Assembly (NCBI GenBank): GCA_003667255.2
Contig: RCWM02000017.1
Location: forward strand, 1,988,001-2,052,000
Reading direction: 5' to 3'
DNA length: 64,000 nucleotides
DNA from: Euschistus heros
Lineage: Eukaryota; Arthropoda; Insecta; Hemiptera; Pentatomidae
Position 1 is the first letter of the stretch, and every line of letters starts with the position of its first letter. The notes under the pieces are model-generated. The model was not told where the DNA came from, did not search any database, and saw only the letters and a program-made list of their open reading frames with translations. Shown one piece after another: positions 36,680-64,000 of the stretch. Made by a program: the position numbers and the translations under genes.

Positions 36680-38042
36680 GATTTGTATGTATTCTATGAT
36701 ATTTTAGTTAAAAGGTGTTACCTATATTCATAAGTATTGTAATGTTCCAAGTTAGGTATAATTTTAATTGCTGCATTTAATGTTGTTAATAGAGTTCTAT
36801 TTTTGTAGTAATTTATTATTAAATTTTAAATACCTTTTTTTAAATGAGTTGTGGAAGTTTATGAAGAATCTAGTGATTTTATTGTATTAAATGATTTTCT
36901 TTAAAAACACAGTTTTTTATTCTTGAAATTTGGGCAATGCATATGTATATATATATTCACACACACACTATAACATCATATTCTTACTTAAAACTTCTAG
37001 GGAACATTTTTGCATGCCAATTTTTGTTTCCAGTAAGATTGAATGTAAGAATGATAGTTATTAAAAAAAAATAAAATGGTTTAAGTTTAGCGAAATGATT
37101 AAATAAATTAAATATTTGTTAAACACAAACATTTGTTGAACTTGATAATTGATTATGCAATACAATGTGTACTTTTTTATTATTGTTGATACATTTATGA
37201 GTGTGAGTATTAAAGAATAAATTGTAAGATTTTAGATCATGTGATGTTCCTTGAGAGAGTTATGTATTAAGACATAATTTTAATATTGACGAATTTAGTT
37301 TTAAATAATAGGTTAATTTATCTTTTACTTTGAAATAAAATAATTTATTTATTTTTTTAATAGTATTAAGTTTTATCCAGAGCAATAATGACATTCTAAT
37401 ATAATTAATTGTTACCAACATTGACTTTGGTTTCTTGTTGATTTTTAATAAAGAATTTAATATCTTAAATAAATTGTGTTTTAAATATTACAAATCGTAA
37501 TTTTATACCAATAATAGAGTTAGCTCAATGGGCCTACCAATAATTTGGAGCACAGCTGTGATTAGAAACTTTATGTTTAATCAGTTATGTATCAAGCCTG
37601 TATATGAATACCTTTCTATTTCATAAACAAATTCCTTTACCTTAATGCGGTAGGTTCTATATAATGGAAAAGTAATACTGGCAGTTGAGTGTGAATACTG
37701 ACCACTTCACCTTATCATCCAATCGTTGGTCAAGAAATAGTGCCCTTTTATCAAGTACTCCCTTCATTGGTTTCTTAATATTGAGAATAGTTCTGTCACT
37801 TTATCTGGATCTGTATATTACTTTCCTGTCTTTATTATAAAACTGATTACTTACCATATAATCATATGCATTTCTTGATGATTATTTATATAAATAAAGA
37901 TTTTCACATTGAATTTCATTAGCATCTAAGATAAACATTATGGTATGCAATTATCAGCTTTCAGTTACTTGGCCGTTTATTTTTTGTGGATATTAATGGT
38001 GTGAATCACAACTATTTATTAATAAACTGATTTACCAATAGA
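36680..38042. other. AT-rich intergenic stretch
   Basis: It lies between the compound microsatellite and the stop codon of the minus-strand zinc-finger gene, so it includes that gene's 3' UTR. No gene recognised. Confidence 0.5.
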
Positions 38043-54281
<16,239 letters not shown>

Positions 54282-54752
54282 CTATAAAGGTGACATAATA
54301 TAACTAATTTCTATATAATATTACTAGTGAAGAGTGCAATCAAGAGATTTATTCCGAAAAACAGCAATAGTTTATCGATATTGGGTACATTTATTAGATA
54401 TTATAGATGTATCGATTCCTAATGTCGATTCTTGAGAAAGGTATATCGGTGACTTTTATAAAAATTAATTTTGATCCTTAGTAACAGATTAATTTCTTGT
54501 GTACTGTCTTGAAACTAATTATTTAATTATTATATATAAAAGCGTTAGCAATTATCTTAAGTTTTCATAATCGAAAATGATAATATATTTATGAAATATA
54601 GTCTCGGTTTTACAATTAAATTAGTTGTAGAATCTAGTAAATCACTCATTTGGTTTTTCAAATTATCCGTAATTTGTAAATTTTTGTAAGCTTAGCAAAC
54701 CATTTAATTTTGAAGAGCAAATTATAATGTATATATGTGTGTATATTATATA

Positions 54753-54960
54753 TGTTCGCTCCGGCGAAAATGATATTAAAAAAAGAAACTTACGGTGCGA
54801 AATGATACACAAGTGCTAAACAAGTACTGATTTTATTCTCCAAATAATTCTCTTTACATACATTTGGCTCAATTTACATCTACTTATAATTGAATACATC
54901 AATGGATCAAGTTCACTATTGATATCCCCTGTAGCTTAAGTTCCCACCAGCTTACGAACA
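54753..54960 (-). repeat. Ty3/gypsy 3' LTR (left copy)
   Basis: It shares with the right copy TGTTCGCTCCGGC, AATGATACACAAGTGCTAAA, AATTCTCTTTA and GGATCAAGTT, in the same order. The inner end is approximate. Confidence 0.75.
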
Positions 54961-56044
54961 CCTCTCGTATACACAAAAAATAAAATATATCATTTATTAC
55001 TATATTCATAACTTAAAAAAATAAAAGAACGCAGCAGCTCAAACAAGTTTCAAGATTACACAGCTGCATCACTTGTTTACATATATTAATCGAAAATTAG
55101 AATAACCGAAACAAATCATACAAAAAGAAAATATATTTCCACTGATCACACATTTAATTTGCCCTAAATTAAATCATTAAATTGCCTGCATCAATAGTCT
55201 AAGAAAATAGGATATGTTATGTTTAGGCTTCTCTGTGTTTGACTATTGGAATTTTTAACTGTTTGATATGTACCGTTCTCCTTTTTTAGGTATCGTGAAC
55301 ATTATGTCGCATGTGAACATTTGTCAAACGTGGAAAAAACTCTGAAAATGTTTTTATTATTTTTGTTGTTTGATGGACTATTGTATTCATTACAATAGTT
55401 ACAATTTGGAGCACTGTGGATTTTTTTTTATAGATAAACCTATGAAACTTGACAGATTTGTAGGTTAATTACTAAAGAATAGTGGGAAAAAATTAGATTG
55501 GTCCAATGTATGAAATATATTATCGAAAAATATACTAGACCGAGAGGGAAAAAGTAACCAGAGTTTTTGAACATGTGTGGTCCTATAAAAAAGCTCCGCT
55601 GAGCTCTAGTAAAAAATTACCATTTTTATAAAGCTTATACTACTTAATATCTGTATAAATTTCATTGACAACTGTACATAAAAACAAGGATTGTTTACAA
55701 AGTTGGCATTAGTACGTCTGTGGTCTTTATGTTTATTTAAATATTTATCAGGCTGCTTTCTTCTCAAAGAATATGAACATGGATATTCTCATTATAGAAA
55801 CTATTAAAGCAAAATATTCAGATGTACGTTATGTGAGGTAGTTTCTAGAGACGGATCATTATAAACTTTAGTTTTCGGGAAGTATTCTTGGGTATTGGAT
55901 GCCTTGCTAACTTCAATGAGTGGTACAATTAATAAGTGCTTTTTCCTTATAACAAGCAAAAATTAAAATTGGTTTTAATTTAATAGAAATAAGTTTATTT
56001 ATCAAGATATGAACCTAATTTTCGCAAAGAAGAAGCAGTTACTC
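54961..56044. other. inner 3' part of the Ty3/gypsy element, unrecognised
   Basis: It should hold integrase and the region before the 3' LTR on minus. No motif can be read with confidence; AT-rich and full of stops. Confidence 0.4.
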
Positions 56045-56149
56045 TTTTATTAATTGAAATTTACAACTGTATTAATAAAAACATGATTAAAACTTGTAGA
56101 GGAACTACCCATTGTTAGTACTCTAATGAATATTTACAAAAGAAGATCA

Positions 56150-57960
56150 CGAGACCATCTTCTTTTCAGGCGCCTCAGAGGATTACCAGGAATGGAATGG
56201 GAAGCAAGTTGTGCATCAAGTGGATTTGGATGAGGAGTGAGTTTATTATGAAAGGAGAGGTATCTGGTTCGTGCCAAGTCGGCGACATATGGTATATTAA
56301 GGTCATTATGGATTAATTCATTTGTGACAAAGTAAGGAGCATTAAGGATTTTTCGAAGGATTTTGGATTGGAGTGATTGGATGCGGGAAGAATTTGATGG
56401 TTTAGTGGATCCTTACAATTCTATACCGTAAGTCCTAATAGGTCTGATAATCGTCATATAGATGAGTTTCTTGTGGTGAGTCGGTGATAATTTCCAGGAA
56501 TCGGGAAAATATGTTGTACGGAGGACAACGTTATAAATGTAAGTCAGGAGTAATACTGCTTTCCTTGGTAGACATTTGAGGATTCTTGAGGTAATAAGGT
56601 CATGTCCAGGAGCTTTGTTGGAGGGCAATCTATGGATTATGGTTATTATATCTGAAGGGTGGAAGGCTTTAGTAGGAAAGGTCATTTGGAGAGGAATAGT
56701 CAGTTCTGCTTCAATACGTTCTACATGGTAAGGATTTAGGATGTCAGAATGAGGTATAAATGTATTATGTAACTGTTCACCAAATAACTCAGATTTTTCT
56801 GAATCAGATTTGGTCCAGGTTTGAGCTGGAGTAAGGAGAGGATGATTGAAGGATTTAAATTTTAAAAGTTTTTTGGTAGTGGTCCATAATGATTTGTCGG
56901 AAACCGATAGTTGTTCAGTTTGTTTCTGTAAAATTTGAAGTTTTAGTTTTTTAAGTTCTGATTTAAGTTTGTTAGTTAATTTGGTATAATTGGTTTTGTC
57001 AGATGGGTATCGAGTTCTATGCCATTTGGCTCTAGCTCGACGTTTTTCTACTAGTAAAACCCGAATATATTGAGGTAAGACCATGCCTTCTGAGTGTCTT
57101 AATCTATTTTGTGAGGTACTTTCTGTTATGCTGGTTTCTATTGATTTAGTAAGATGTTCGATTGCCGCATCTATTTGTTGACAAGTTTTTAGTGGAATTT
57201 TGAGGTCAATATGGTTTTCTAAAGCCGAACGGAATTTGTCCCAGTCCACCCGTCCAGTTATTAAGGGTGGAGGAGAAGGTTTGATTATAGGACTAGAATG
57301 TAAGGTAAGCAAAACCGGACTATGGTCTGAGGAAAGGTCATCTAAGGAATCTATTGTAGTTTGGGAAGTAGGTATTTGAGAGGTAACGAATATGTCCAGT
57401 ATATCTGGGCGTTTTTTTAGGGATGTAGGCCAGTAGGTAGGATTGTTAGGAGAAAGGATAGGGTAATTTAAGGATGATAAACTGGATAGAACACTACCTC
57501 GGGGATTGGATGTTCTACAGCCCCATCGCTGATCTTTAGCGTTATAGTCCCCACCTGCAATGAAGCGTTGCCCAAAGGATTGGAATAAGGATTGTAGGGT
57601 GTTATGGGAAAGGCTATTTCCTAGAGGAAAATAAACAGCTGAAAGAGTAAGGTTAAATAGGAAGGTGGATAGGATTAGTGCGGTGGACTGAATGGTGTCA
57701 GTTGGAGAGGAAGGAATCAGAGTGTGAGTTAACGATCTATGGATAAGGATACAAGTACCACCGTGGGCTGTTTTATCGGGATGGTCAGTTCTGTAAGTGA
57801 TGTAGTCTTTGATGTGGAAATAATGGGTAGGGGTCAAGTGGGTCTCGGTGATTAGGGCAACGTGAATGTTATGGTCGTGTAAGAATATGTCTAGTTCGTT
57901 TCTGTGATTGAGCAAACCATTTGCGTTCCATAAAAGAACTGCCAAGGAGTTTTGGATCAT
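56150..57960 (-). pseudogene. Jockey ORF2: endonuclease intact, RT core deleted in frame
   Basis: A 515-codon frame runs from ATG 57960 to TAA 56413. The endonuclease shows LLWNANGLLNHRNELDIFLH, ALITETHLT, GGDYNAKDQRWGCRTSNPRG and SSDHSPVLLTL, all main catalytic blocks. After a linker the RT begins (PSNKAPGHDLITSRIL, YIYNVVLRTTYFPDSWKL). It then jumps to HHKKLIYMTIIRPIRTYGIE, which belongs after the RT domain. Several hundred residues including the catalytic Asp pair are gone without loss of frame. The sister copy at 19.72 kb has TGG where this one has the TAA stop. After the stop, homologous sequence continues to about 56150. Confidence 0.88.
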
Positions 57961-58215
57961 CGAGGAACAATAGACCTGATATCTGACAGGGCTCTTGTAA
58001 GGAGGGTAATTAAGGGTCTGATAGTTTCTTGGAGTTCACGGAGGAAAGAATCGATGAGATATCATTATAACCTTGGGAGGAAATAGGATACGGTTCTGAA
58101 ATTTGAGACGGGTGGTTAAACTGTCTTGAAGACAGTACCTGGATTGGGATTTGGCTTGGATTTTGTTGAGGTATGGTTTGCTCATAATTTGTTAGTGGAG
58201 TCTTGGTCTGCTGGG

Positions 58216-59556
58216 TTACTTGTTGTGAGGTGCGTTGGGTAGTTGACGGAGAAGGAGTGGAGTGGTTATTTTGGGAGGTCGGGATGAAAGAGATGTTTGA
58301 GGCGCCTGATTTTGTTGCCGTTGATTTCTTCGTAGAACTGTCTTGAATTCGTTGCTTGAAGGAAGAAGTTGAGATGATTCTGCTGCTGAGGTTGATGGCT
58401 GGGGTTCTAGTTGAACGGCTGAATCGATTGGTTGTTGAGTCTGAGGTTGTTGAACTTTTGATGCTGATGGCAGTGGAGGAAAGTGTTTAGGAAAACTGTT
58501 GTTGGCTGGATTGGTCTGTTGATTCTGGAGTGATGTGAATATTGTTTCGGATGTTTGGGGAACAGAATTTTTATTTGTAGCGGAGTTGATGGCTCTTTGT
58601 TTCTGTCTATGTTTGTAAACCTGGCAACCCTTGTAGTTGACAGGATGGCTCTCACCACAGAGGACACACAACGCTGGTGTGTTTCGTGTTTTAAAGCAAG
58701 TTGCTGTCAAATGTGGTCCTGCACATTTGAAACACCTTGCTTGTCGATTACAATAAGTTTTTATGTGGCCTAGGTTTTGGCATCTGGTGCACTGTAATAT
58801 TTCTTTTTTGAGTCGTGGTTCTTCAAATTTGACCACGGAGTACACCAGTCTTTTGATATTGAAAACTTCTACATTGTTCTCTGCTGGCTCCAGATCCACA
58901 AGGAACAATGACGCTATGGCCTAATTGCTCCAGATCTCTTTTGATGGCATCGGGAGGGACAGATTGGTGAAGTCCCCGTAGTACTACCCTGTAGGCCTTC
59001 TCCTCTTTTAATTGATAACAGTGAAACTGGATGTTTTGAGTTTTTAGATGGGCTATCAGTAATTTATAATGTTCGTCTCAGTGTTTCGTCTTTCGTCTCA
59101 GTGTTCGTCTCATTGTATCTGGAGTAACATTGGAAATTTGGTTGACCAATTAATTCAGAAATATCATGGCAAAATTGAATGTAGTTATCTGCGCCAATAA
59201 CGTAGATTAGGGGTGGCTTGATATCTGTTAGAGGTTTTGATGGTTGGAGTACAGAACTATCGGAAGGCATATTAATTAATGGCTGGAATCTGTTAGCTGT
59301 TTCAATAGGTGTGACTGCACTGATGACTGCCTTACTGCGGGTTTGTGGTGGAGTGGGAGGTTGATTCGACTTTTTTTCTTTCTGTTTCTTTTTCTTCTTT
59401 TTTTTTGTCGGGAGAGTTCCCAGGGGGCTCAAGAGCAGTGTTTCTTTGTCTTTTTGACAAAGTTCTACCCTTAAGGAACTTAGAGTCCGATTCACTGAAG
59501 TCGGAACAAGGCATTTCTTCGTCGGAGTCGAAACATGAAGATTTTTCACACTCCAT
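58216..59556 (-). pseudogene. Jockey ORF1, gag-like zinc-knuckle protein
   Basis: The start is ATG 59556 (MECEKSSCFDSDEEMPCSDF) with a Lys/Glu-rich stretch. A frame change near 59390 in an A-rich run leads to IYVIGADNYIQFCHDISELI. Another, near 59070-58915, leads to a 230-codon frame with three knuckles: CTRCQNLGHIKTYC, CFKCAGPHLTATC and CVLCGESHPVNYKGC. The region upstream (EEKAYRVVLRGLHQ, about 59000-58960) is a pre-knuckle block typical of Jockey ORF1. It ends with a Gln/Pro/Ser-rich tail. Two or more shifts make it broken. Confidence 0.8.
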
Positions 59557-59689
59557 AATAATAATACTTATTATTGCTAAGAGGTATTAAATAATAATAT
59601 TATTTAATGTAGAGAGAAAATAAAGAAAAATAAATGTTTATATATAAACAAAAACACATCTATAAAATAATAATTAAAAAAAAAAAATC

Positions 59690-59757
59690 TCTGTCTAATG
59701 AGTTACGAACTCGGGTGCGTGAGATTAAGAGACGAGCGCTCTACTCACAACACCACC
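59690..59757 (-). repeat. tRNA-Lys-like pseudogene or SINE head
   Basis: On minus it reads GTTGTGAGTAGAGCGCTCGT (D-arm, box A), CTCTTAA (anticodon loop with CTT) and GAGTTCGTAACTC (T-arm, box B). The acceptor stem cannot be closed and a T-rich run follows, so it is a retroposed tRNA fragment or a second SINE family, not a working gene. Confidence 0.5.
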
Positions 59758-61920
59758 TATGATGATAGATATGCCAGGTCTAAGTAAGTGATAGCCAGTC
59801 ACAGCCGTCAGCAGGTCGAAACTCTACCCACGTCGTGCCCAACTATCCCGTGACATACTTAAAAGTCCACCTTTATAAATTAGTTTCTAGGGACTCACCT
59901 AGCCGGAAAACTTCACTAATTGTTCAATTATGTATTTACACAATACTTGTAAAGTCACGAGCTGATGCGTGCGCTAATACCACTGGTATTACTTGAGTAA
60001 ACAGGGAGCTGTTCTAGATAGCTGCATCGCAGTAGCGGCCAGAAGAAGCAGCTAAGTTTGGAATGTTTCCACTTCATGCTAGAATTAAATTTGTCGAATA
60101 TATTCTTCACCTGCGGTATAACCTGGAATTCCAGCGTTGGAGAATTATCAAAGCTATTAAAAGAAGCCGCAAAGGAATGAATACAAGAAGAGGCTATTAC
60201 TGAATTAAGGATAAAAGTTGATTTTTTTTTTTGCAGGGATACGGTTCCAGTAACAACGGAAATACATCAAGAATATTTCTTCCGAAATCCTTCGTTAACT
60301 GCCTAAATAACTTAAGTTAGCTACGAATTAGTTATTAACAAATACCATGACTACTATGGTCTACATACACTTTACGAGAAAATGTTTCCGTACAACCATG
60401 AACAAGGTCGCATCCCGCACCTTGAGGTTTTCCCGTTCCATCTTCCTACTCTTTTCGGTTTTTATTATTTTTCTTAACTCCTCCCACCTTTTAACCAGTG
60501 CAATTCGGTTTGCTGCTCACCTTTTTGTTCGGTCCATGTCTACTACCGTGTTACGTTTGTCCCTCCACCTATTCTGGAGGCCAAGGAGTAATATAGAAAA
60601 TCCGGTTTCACTGTGTATAGAATGATTATAAGCTACAACTACCCTCGGCATCGCTGTGTCCGCCTCTTGCCTTTTATCCACGTGAAACACAAAAATGGCC
60701 CCTCAGCGTTCTAAAGAGCCGCTCTACTTCTCATCTACTCTAGGGGTGCATTTGTATCTGGTTATATCCCACCTTTAAATCCAGGTTACTAAATATGGTT
60801 TTCCCTTCCAGCTTATCCAGGGTGTTGCGTATTATCATTGAGTTTACGGAATTTTACCACAACCCGATGTTTGTCCTTGTCCGTAATCTCTTCGGTTTCC
60901 TTCTTTACCGCTCACAAGGGACTATTATACGGAGAAGCGCTATCGGATTCCCTTTTTTACCTAGCTGTTGAGCTCATCCCGAATAAGCCGCGGCAGTGGC
61001 TGTGGGTATCGTCTTTCTTTGACAAACGTCACACGGCCTTATTTTAGTGGGATATATGGACTGTCTCTCCTGTGAAACTCAGGATCTCCCCTTCATTAAA
61101 AACAAATATACGCTTATTCCCTTGTGAAAGTTTGCCTCTAATTTTCCTCTTGTTTTACCGGTCCTGCTACCACTTAATCCACTTCCTCTATCCTTCGGGA
61201 TCCATATTTCTTCCTTCTTATTCGTACCGACCAATGTCAAACATTATATCTTTCCCGCGTAAGAAAATAGGTATTTTCCACAGAAGATCGAACCCGACGA
61301 TCCCTCCATATTCCCAGGGGCTTGTCTTCCACTAAATGTACTTGCAGTTCTTCCCCTCTGCCCCTAATCTACTCCAATCTACCTCTACTTCCTCCTACAC
61401 TCTACAGGGACCATTCAAGGTGATTAATTTACACCCAAATGCCTGTACCTAGAGTATCCTCTTCCCTTTACAAAATGGCTCTACCGTCTTCTCATACATT
61501 ATGTATTGGGACAAACAGTATCGAATAGGCACTTCACTCTACCTTCAACCCTGATAATAGGCAACTCCTCATTCCCACACTCAAGGTTATTAAGTATTGC
61601 GCGGTTGCCTCTCTGCCTACACTCTCCTCATTCGTCGTTCCGTGCCCTCCTTTCCGTCATGATCCTCTGCTTCCCACCCTTTCCACTACTCCTTTTTGTT
61701 CCACTCCATCCGTCTCCTGGTTCGCTTCTCTCCGTTTCTGCTTCCTATGTCTTCGATGTGTCTGCTGATTCTGATGGGGCTCTATTTCTTCTCCACAACC
61801 ATTTTAAATTTAATTTTCTGTGGCCCTCAATATTCCTGATTCTGACATCTTTTGATTCTAAAGGCTGAATGATAAATAATAAAACACAATTTTTATAAAA
61901 AAATAATTACCACCTGAATG
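59758..61920 (-). pseudogene. Ty3/gypsy gag-pol remains (protease and RT traces)
   Basis: In broken minus frames the protease trace reads RVEGRVKCLFDT (about 61530-61570), where the second Ty3/gypsy element at the window end reads RVERGVRCLVDTGSSS, so the two are relatives. The RT trace reads DKLEGKTIFSNLDL then VGYNQIQMHP (about 60750-60815), compare LDLKSGYNQI. Stops and shifts occur every few dozen codons. The plus-strand frames here are antisense. Confidence 0.6.
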
Positions 61921-61939
61921 ATCCCGGGTTTTGGCACCA
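61921..61939 (-). other. primer-binding site of the Ty3/gypsy element
   Basis: On minus it reads TGGTGCCAAAACCCGGGAT, three bases after the likely end of the 5' LTR. The complement ends in CCA as a tRNA 3' end does. I do not assign the tRNA species. Confidence 0.75.
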
Positions 61940-61943
61940 CTTA

Positions 61944-62135
61944 TGTTCGCTCCGGCAAAAATAATAAAAACGAAGGAAATTAGGGAGTTCAATGATACAC
62001 ACAAGTGCTAAACAAATACTTTCTTTCTTCTTCTTCCAGTAATTCTCTTTATATACAAATAGTTCTATTTACATCTGTTAACAGGATCAAGTTAAGGATT
62101 AAATTCACTGTTGTTATCCTCTCTACCTTAACTTA
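61944..62135 (-). repeat. Ty3/gypsy 5' LTR (right copy)
   Basis: It begins TGTTCGCTCCGGC on plus like the left copy and shares its interior blocks. The outer end lies near 62135. A TATA-rich flank obscures the target duplication. Confidence 0.7.
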
Positions 62136-62455
62136 TATGTGTGTGTATGAATAGAGAATCTAATACAGTCCTTTCCTGTGTGCTTATTGAGGGTCTTATT
62201 TATTGTAGTATATGGTAATTATTTCGTTTAGTTTAATTGATTCTATGAACATATGAAAGTTTACTTTGGACTTTAGATCCACATAAGAAAGTAAGTATTT
62301 AAACACACACACACACACAGAAACGAAGCAATGCTTAAAACAGATGTTTAAGATTGTAATGAATCATGTATCACTGATTAAATTTATATACATGTTTTAA
62401 ATTTATATAAATAAATAAATAAAGGAAAAAAAAATCCTATTTTTCCTTATATATA

Positions 62456-62897
<442 letters not shown>

Positions 62898-63947
62898 TTG
62901 TGCAACCTTCACTACAACAGTACTTTTTTCATAAAATCTTTTTATTTATTTAAAAACTCTGAAAATATAAATACCACTGGGACGCTAAGATTTAATAAAT
63001 CCTTATTCATAAATTTGCATAGTTGTATTTTGTTCCGGGATACGAGACACTCAAGGCAGAGCAACGGACAGTACGCTGGTGAACTTCTGTTAAAATTTAA
63101 CAAAATCACCGATAAGATGCGGGAAACTACATCCGCACAGGAGGTGGAAGCAAGGATGGCCTTCGTGTCTACCATCCTGAAGGTTCAGTTAGCACGGGAG
63201 ACGGGGAGAAAAGACGGCCTACCCCGGGAGAAGTCCTTTACCGAGTGCGCTCAAGAGATGATGGACTCCAGCGCAAGGGAGGAAGAGGTAACCGAGCGAG
63301 AGGAACCAGGATGGAACAGGGTGACCTACAGGAAACCACGGGAGTCACCCTGGGGCAGGCGGGACGCTCGGCCAGAACCAAGAATGGGAGAGCGGAGGAA
63401 GCAAGGGTCGAGGAGACCGGTGCCCAACGGGAGGAAGGAAGAAAGGCGTTGCCATGGGTGTGGCAAACAAGGGCACCTAGTGGCGCAATGCCCCCGCACC
63501 AAGTGTTTTGAGTGCGGGACCGAGGGGCACATTGCCAGACAATGCCCCTACATCCACAGGAGGAAAGAACCCCCGAGGGGAGAACCAATGGAGGTTAACC
63601 GACTGTGGAGAGGTCGAAGGAAAAGTTCAGTACCCTCTTCAAGGGCCTCGGAGGTATCATCGGCCTCAGAGTCGGAAAGAGAAGTAGAACCAGGTAGCAG
63701 TGGCGACGAAGCAGCCGGTGGGAGCCAGAGGAGGAGTAGCGGGCAGAGGAGGAGCAACGCTGAAGGGGCGAGTGGCAGCCTGAGGAGGGTGCCAGCAGAG
63801 AGGCGACCGCATCATAGAGGTATGCAGTGTTGGAGAGAAGAGCAGCGGTCTGCCTACAATTCGCGTCGAGAGAGGGGTGCGCTGCTTGGTGGATACTGGG
63901 AGCTCCAGCACCATCCTAAGCCGGCGAGCGGCGGAGCAGCTGAGTAG
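62898..63947 (+). CDS. Ty3/gypsy-type Gag with two CCHC zinc knuckles (N-terminus uncertain)
   Basis: The frame is open for 349 codons. The first about 60 are AT-rich and unlike Gag, so the real protein probably starts at or before the ATG at 63117, with an upstream part missing or out of frame. From there the composition is strikingly GC-rich and rich in Arg, Glu and Gly. Two knuckles are intact: CHGCGKQGHLVAQC (residues 185-198 of the open frame) and CFECGTEGHIARQC (203-216). They bind the element's RNA in the particle. A Ser/Arg-rich tail follows and the stop at 63945-63947 overlaps the protease frame. No capsid domain is recognisable upstream, so a 5' truncation is possible. Confidence 0.75.
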   Translation: MCNLHYNSTFFIKSFYLFKNSENINTTGTLRFNKSLFINLHSCILFRDTRHSRQSNGQYAGELLLKFNKITDKMRETTSAQEVEARMAFVSTILKVQLARETGRKDGLPREKSFTECAQEMMDSSAREEEVTEREEPGWNRVTYRKPRESPWGRRDARPEPRMGERRKQGSRRPVPNGRKEERRCHGCGKQGHLVAQCPRTKCFECGTEGHIARQCPYIHRRKEPPRGEPMEVNRLWRGRRKSSVPSSRASEVSSASESEREVEPGSSGDEAAGGSQRRSSGQRRSNAEGASGSLRRVPAERRPHHRGMQCWREEQRSAYNSRRERGALLGGYWELQHHPKPASGGAAE

Positions 63948-64000
63948 CGGCAACGGGGCACTCCAGATTCAGGTATGTGCATGTAAATTAATCACTCTGG
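63784..64000 (+). CDS. Ty3/gypsy-type aspartic protease, start of pol (runs off the window)
   Basis: This frame opens after a TGA at 63781-63783 and overlaps gag by 164 bases, shifted by one base forward. It reads LPTIRVERGVRCLVDTGSSS, with the DTG active site and the usual hydrophobic strand before it, and stays open to the window end. Expression would need ribosomal frameshifting in the overlap. A decayed relative lies on minus at about 61.55 kb. Confidence 0.8.

Larger units (their letters stand above)
56045..59600 (-). mobile_element. Jockey-type LINE with deleted reverse transcriptase core
   Basis: The minus strand reads ORF1 (zinc-knuckle protein), ORF2 with a complete endonuclease and the first part of the RT, then directly the C-terminal region. 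The RT catalytic core is missing. The 3' end shares its coding tail and 3' UTR with 19686-20134. It ends near 56045 with AATTAATAAAAGAG. It is inserted in the Ty3/gypsy element. Borders are approximate. Confidence 0.85.
54753..62135 (-). mobile_element. Ty3/gypsy LTR retrotransposon, dead, split by a Jockey element
   Basis: Two diverged direct repeats (LTRs) begin TGTTCGCTCCGG at 54753 and 61944. A 19-base primer-binding site lies next to the right one. The minus strand between them keeps traces of protease (about 61560-61660) and reverse transcriptase (about 60740-60840), in the order expected for a minus-strand element. Stops are frequent. The Jockey element at 56.0-59.6 kb is inserted in the same orientation. 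The 3' part (integrase) between 55.0 and 56.0 kb is not recognisable. Confidence 0.75.

Noticed and set aside
59690..59757. A working tRNA-Lys gene
   Set aside because: The T-arm is degenerate and the acceptor stem does not close.
60347..61868. Several plus-strand frames of 69 to 120 codons
   Set aside because: The minus strand here carries decayed Ty3/gypsy gag-pol in the right order between LTR and primer site, so the plus frames are antisense.
63238..63953. Minus-strand frames of 68 to 116 codons near the right end
   Set aside because: They are antisense shadows of the gag-protease region; high GC keeps them open.

Overview
The window is AT-rich eukaryotic nuclear DNA from an arthropod, most likely an insect. 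Three spliced host genes can be traced by matching splice phases. They sit in a landscape dominated by decayed transposable elements, microsatellites and long introns. I cannot settle the insect order. The case for an insect rests on the repeat set (I-like, Jockey and RTE LINEs, mariner, piggyBac, Transib, pogo MITEs, Ty3/gypsy, BEL/Pao) and on the wunen-like phosphatase.

Layout. 1-7.9 kb: little coding content, a tandem duplication, an internally deleted PIF/Harbinger element (3177-4164), and pogo-like and piggyBac-like non-autonomous elements. 7.97-17.29 kb, minus: four exons of a p24/TMED10-type cargo receptor, with a dead I-like LINE (8.4-13.5 kb) inside one intron. 18.04-22.33 kb: a DNA element with perfect 26-bp terminal inverted repeats, filled by LINE fragments (a CR1-like piece fused to a Jockey 3' end, then an RTE). 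23.21-29.25 kb, plus: a complete six-exon wunen/PLPP-type lipid phosphate phosphatase whose introns hold mariner and hAT fossils. 32.8-33.6 kb: a piggyBac transposase relic.

38.04-54.28 kb, minus: four exons of an unrecognised Cys-rich zinc-finger gene. Its first visible intron carries a 400-bp (CT)n tract and a pogo MITE. Its last intron is about 9 kb and holds a TA-flanked element with an unusual repeated-motif terminus, a tRNA-derived SINE, a BEL/Pao relic, a split CR1-like LINE and a nearly intact Transib transposon (42311-45481).

54.75-62.14 kb, minus: a dead Ty3/gypsy element with two LTRs and a primer-binding site, split by a Jockey element whose reverse transcriptase core has been deleted. 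62.9-64.0 kb, plus: a GC-rich, intact-looking gag-protease region of a second Ty3/gypsy element that runs off the end.

The most notable object is the Transib element. Transib transposases are the family from which the RAG1 recombinase core is thought to derive. Here both termini show a CACAGTG heptamer, a spacer of exactly 23 bp and a nonamer-like ACAAAAGTC, with a 5-bp target duplication (CACCG). The transposase is broken by only one homopolymer frameshift and two stop codons. The host genes look unrelated to each other: secretory trafficking, lipid phosphate hydrolysis and an unknown zinc-finger function.
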